Both the position numbers and the translations under genes were made by a program. DNA of 5,649 bases from Thermaceae bacterium (GTDB lineage: Bacteria; Deinococcota; Deinococci; Deinococcales; Marinithermaceae): positions 1 through 5,649 of the forward strand of contig JALVWZ010000428.1 in assembly GCA_027023115.1 (NCBI GenBank). The letters are read 5' to 3'. Positions 3,377-5,649 of the stretch are shown piece after piece. How positions within the stretch are numbered: position 1 is the stretch's first letter; every line of letters starts with the position of its first letter. Under the pieces are notes generated by a model, which did no database searches, was not told where the DNA came from, and was given only the letters and a program-made list of their open reading frames with translations.

Positions 3377-5356
3377 CTATCTGACCCTTTCCAACCAGTG
3401 GGCGAAGGCGTTGACGGCGTCTTCGTCCAGCATTTCCGGATCGTGCAAAACGTCCTGATAAAAGTGCTCGACCATTTTCGCGTCGGCGGTGGCCATCAGC
3501 TGGGCCACGCTCTTGCCTTTGTAGGGACCGTGCGTGAGCGGCTCGATAAAACGTTCTATCTTGGCGGCCTGGGCGGCGGCGCTCCTGACGTGGCTGAGGG
3601 TGGCGGCGATGAGCTTTTTCTCGCCCTCGGGGCCGGCCAGGTCTTCGTCCGGAAGCAGCGGGTTGCCGTCCAGGTCGGTAGGCATCAAGCCGCGCGAGAG
3701 CAGTTGCCGCGCCAGGTTGGTGGGTCCGACGGTTATCTTGGTCTGCGCGCGGGCGCCGGCGTACTCGACCGTCAGTTCGTACTCGCCGGGCTCGTGCACG
3801 GTGAAGGGCTCGAGCTCGCGGGTGAAACCGGAGGTGAGCGGGGGCACGGTCAGGTTGGTAATGCTCTGCGCCACCACCTTGTCGCCGGCAAGGACGCGGA
3901 CCGTCACTTTACCGGAGGGCAGGTAGGCACTGCTGGAAGCGGTGAGCAGCGGGCGCACTTCTTCATCCACCCCGAAGGGCGGCTGCACCTCGAGGGGGCC
4001 CAGCTTGTAGCCGGTTACCGCCAGCTTGTTATTCACGTCTTGCAGCGCCTCCAGCTCCGCCTTGGCCTCGTCCGCCAAGCGGTGGTTGGGGAGGCGTTGC
4101 GAAAACTCCGTGTATGCGCGCCGTGCTTCGCGCCAGTGGCCGCTGCGGGCCAGCAGGTAGCCCTGCCAGAAGAGCATGGCGTCTTTCCTGGTGTTCTTCA
4201 GGTCGCCCAGGGCCGCTTGGACCTCGCTGCCGTCGTCGAGGCGGAGGGCCTGGCGGTAATAGCCGAAGGCGTCGCCGTAGTCGCCCAGGAGGGCGTGGAA
4301 CAGGCCGAGGTTGTAGGCCGCCACCGGATTTTCTTCCAGCTCGAGACCGCGTCTGGAAGCGTAAATGGCCTGGTATATCTCGCCCAGCAGGTAATCGGCC
4401 CAGCCGAGGTTGGTCCAGTAGAGGCTCTCTTGCGGCTCGAGCTCAATGGCCTTGAGCAGCGCCTTTTGGGCGAGAGCGGCGTCGTTTTGCTCAAAGGCGG
4501 CAAAACTCAGCTCTTCCCAGCCGAGCACGAGCTCGGGCGCCACCGTCGTCAGACGGGCAGCGCCCTGCCGCCAGGTCGGGTCATTGGTGGAGCGCAGCAG
4601 CAGCACGGCTCCGGCCACGTCGAGGGCCCGCTTCGAGCCGAGGAGCGCCTTGGCGCGGGCTACCGCGGTTTTCTGGTCGTCGTTCATTATCGGGTAGAAC
4701 GCCTTCCACACTGGCCCCACGCCCGCGTCGGCCATTTCCTCGGGGTTCTGGCGGTGTTTCCAGAAGTCGAGCACGGCGGCCGGCAGGGTTTTTGCGGCGG
4801 CAGCGCCGTGGCCGTAAAGGGTAGTTACGAGCGACACCTGCTGCTCGAGAACCTTCGCCGCCTTGGGGGCGAGGTTTTGCAGATAAGGCTTGGCGTCGAA
4901 GTGGGGGGCGCTTTCCATCAGGTCTGCCAGGGGCTTGTCGAGCTCCGGATAAAAGTCGAGGGGCGCAGGCTTCTTGCCCAGTTGCAGCGCCGCCCAGCTG
5001 GCGAGCAGGCCGGGGTTGCTAAATCGAGCCGGTAACGCCCGACCGTCTTTGAAAAGATAAGCGCTTATCCAGCCGTCGCCACCGACCTTGCCGACCAGCA
5101 CCCAGTCGGCGCCGGTGGCCTCGGCGGCGATGCGGGCGCCGCCCGGGCCGTCCGGGTCGCCCATTACCACCGACCAGCCCTGGGGCCAGGGCGTTTCGGG
5201 AAAAGCCAGCTCGGCCACTATGGGCGAGGCGGTTTGCAGGCTTTGGGAAAGGGCCAGGCTGACCGCGTTCCCGCCCGGGCCGCCAAAGGGTAGCACCAGG
5301 CCGGCAGCGAAGGCCAGGCTCATGAGAGAAGTCAGAGCTGCTACGAGTCTGCGCAT
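3377..5356 (-). CDS. Exported TPR-repeat protein with beta-rich C-terminal region (659 aa), unknown function
   Basis: I do not recognise a named family. The N-terminus (MRRL, then a hydrophobic core at 5-22 with AFAAG) is a signal peptide without lipobox, so the protein should act in the periplasm or cell envelope. Residues about 45-130 include ATGADWVLVGKV, which resembles the A-x-x-x-GADYVLxGxV strand of TolB-N/CsgG-like domains (weak). A mostly helical part leads to at least three canonical TPRs and one looser one: about 278-309, 311-343, 345-377 and 393-425 (for example NLGLFHALLGDYGDAFGYYRQALRL). Residues about 445-545 are beta-rich (SGKVTVRVLAG, GEYELTVEYAG), like an Ig-type sandwich. 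The C-terminal 110 residues are helical. I prefer the ATG at 5356 to an in-frame TTG at 5362, because the -10 box TAGACT ends 6 nt before the ATG and no Shine-Dalgarno exists. It is divergent from birA and appears monocistronic. TPRs suggest a scaffold role (inference). Confidence 0.88.
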   Translation of the reverse strand: MRRLVAALTSLMSLAFAAGLVLPFGGPGGNAVSLALSQSLQTASPIVAELAFPETPWPQGWSVVMGDPDGPGGARIAAEATGADWVLVGKVGGDGWISAYLFKDGRALPARFSNPGLLASWAALQLGKKPAPLDFYPELDKPLADLMESAPHFDAKPYLQNLAPKAAKVLEQQVSLVTTLYGHGAAAAKTLPAAVLDFWKHRQNPEEMADAGVGPVWKAFYPIMNDDQKTAVARAKALLGSKRALDVAGAVLLLRSTNDPTWRQGAARLTTVAPELVLGWEELSFAAFEQNDAALAQKALLKAIELEPQESLYWTNLGWADYLLGEIYQAIYASRRGLELEENPVAAYNLGLFHALLGDYGDAFGYYRQALRLDDGSEVQAALGDLKNTRKDAMLFWQGYLLARSGHWREARRAYTEFSQRLPNHRLADEAKAELEALQDVNNKLAVTGYKLGPLEVQPPFGVDEEVRPLLTASSSAYLPSGKVTVRVLAGDKVVAQSITNLTVPPLTSGFTRELEPFTVHEPGEYELTVEYAGARAQTKITVGPTNLARQLLSRGLMPTDLDGNPLLPDEDLAGPEGEKKLIAATLSHVRSAAAQAAKIERFIEPLTHGPYKGKSVAQLMATADAKMVEHFYQDVLHDPEMLDEDAVNAFAHWLERVR

Positions 5357-5362
5357 AGCCAA

Positions 5363-5368
5363 AGTCTA
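5363..5368 (-). promoter_or_regulatory. Candidate -10 box (TAGACT) of the TPR gene, leaderless type
   Basis: On the minus strand TAGACT is followed by six bases (TTGGCT) and then the ATG at 5356. This TANNNT-N6-ATG layout places the transcription start at or next to the start codon. No -35 match is visible at the expected distance and no ribosome site is present. Confidence 0.5.
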
Positions 5369-5396
5369 CCTGGGCGCGGTTAGCGGCGGGTGGGAG

Positions 5397-5425
5397 TTGC
5401 CGTGGTTAAGCCAATGGCCGATAAT
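5397..5425 (+). promoter_or_regulatory. Sigma-70-type promoter of birA (TTGCCG, 17 bp, GATAAT)
   Basis: TTGCCG at 5397-5402 and GATAAT at 5420-5425 are separated by exactly 17 bp. The -10 box ends 8 nt before the ATG at 5434, so the mRNA would be leaderless or nearly so; no Shine-Dalgarno is present. It is divergent from the TPR gene promoter, with about 28 bp between the two outer boxes. Confidence 0.5.
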
Positions 5426-5434
5426 GGTTAACAA
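5403..5434 (+). promoter_or_regulatory. Candidate BirA operator overlapping the birA promoter and start
   Basis: The right half-site GGTTAACAA (5426-5434) matches the known bacterial BirA half-site form (TTGTTAACC when reversed). The left half TGGTTAAGC (5403-5411) matches 7 of 9 positions of TTGTTAACC. They are 14 bp apart, the spacing reported for BirA boxes. The pair covers the promoter spacer, the -10 box and the first base of birA, where a repressor would block transcription. The halves can equally be read as a direct repeat TGGTTAA with a 22-bp period. The call is an inference from sequence plus the neighbouring gene. Confidence 0.42.
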
Positions 5435-5649
5435 TGCCCCCTCTGCCGTTGGTTTACGAACTGGACGAAGACTACACGAGCGGTGAGGCGCTGGCCGCCC
5501 GCTTGGGGGTGAGCCGGGTGGCGGTGCACAAGCAGGTCAAGCGCTTGCGGGCGGACGGGTATCCGGTGGAGTCGGGCCCGCTCGGCTACCGCTTTTCCCC
5601 GGGTGCGCCCGCGCCGCGTCCACTGCGGCGGCGCTACCCGGGCGAGCTG
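5434..5649 (+). CDS. birA: Biotin protein ligase/biotin operon repressor BirA, N-terminal part (cut by window end)
   Basis: The first 72 codons are present; the catalytic domain lies beyond the window. BirA-type proteins join biotin to the carboxyl-carrier protein through biotinyl-5'-AMP, and the bifunctional forms also bind DNA. The visible part is the winged helix of the bifunctional type: SGEALAARLGVSRVAVHKQV (17-36) is the helix-turn-helix, followed by KRLRADGYPVESGPLGYRF (37-54), whose G-Y-x-(V/I)-E-S and L/K-G-Y-R-F features form the wing. A Pro-rich linker (55-65) follows. Having this domain implies DNA binding and possible control of biotin genes or of itself, consistent with the candidate operator at its promoter. 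The ATG at 5434 is the only sensible start: it is 8 nt after the -10 box and without a ribosome site. That the catalytic domain is intact is assumed, not seen. Confidence 0.88.
   Translation, partial: MPPLPLVYELDEDYTSGEALAARLGVSRVAVHKQVKRLRADGYPVESGPLGYRFSPGAPAPRPLRRRYPGEL

Noticed and set aside
3398..5035. 545-codon open frame on the + strand opposite the TPR gene
   Set aside because: It is the antisense of a gene with clear TPR motifs and signal peptide. Long antisense frames are expected in GC-rich genes with G/C third positions, and the translation has no recognisable domain.
5357..5362. TTG at 5362 as the TPR gene start
   Set aside because: It directly abuts the -10 box, would precede the expected transcription start, and adds only Met-Ala before a natural MRRL signal peptide start.

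Overview
The window looks like part of a GC-rich bacterial chromosome, most likely from the Deinococcota and near the Thermaceae (an Oceanithermus/Marinithermus/Meiothermus-like lineage). This is inferred from high-GC coding sequence, proteins rich in Ala, Leu, Glu and Arg, very tight gene packing, and -10 boxes placed directly in front of start codons without a Shine-Dalgarno sequence, a common arrangement in that phylum. It was not tested by any search.

Layout. Positions 1-564 hold a decayed transposase of the IS481/IS3-like (rve integrase) type. Its N-terminal helix-turn-helix and the end of its DDE domain survive in different frames, and the middle is deleted. A purine-rich stretch follows, then a small lipoprotein gene (678-1040, + strand) with its own -10 box and Shine-Dalgarno, in sequence clearly less GC-rich than the rest. 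Positions 1041-1301 hold no gene I can defend. Together, 1-1301 reads as a small accessory island.

Positions 1302-2955 form a compact minus-strand operon, transcribed sufU -> 66-aa unknown -> alpha/beta hydrolase -> 87-aa unknown. Neighbouring genes overlap by 4 and 13 nt or are 3 nt apart. SufU has its three cysteines and the zinc-ligand aspartate. The hydrolase has a full Ser-Asp-His triad. The last protein carries a short motif resembling the UVR helical hairpin of UvrB/UvrC.

Positions 2956-3376 are non-coding and unusually structured: several blocks of degenerate 7-bp tandem repeats separated by three short perfect inverted repeats. Positions 3377-5356 (minus strand) encode a large exported TPR protein with a possible TolB/CsgG-like N-terminal segment and a beta-rich C-terminal region. 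Divergent from it at 5434 begins a birA-like biotin protein ligase/repressor gene, cut by the window edge. The short region between the two contains a promoter and, overlapping it, a candidate BirA operator (half-sites 5403-5411 and 5426-5434), suggesting autoregulation.

There is no evident defence system, CRISPR array or RNA gene. The most rewarding items are the candidate BirA operator, the heptamer-repeat region, and the uncharacterised small proteins locked into the sufU operon.
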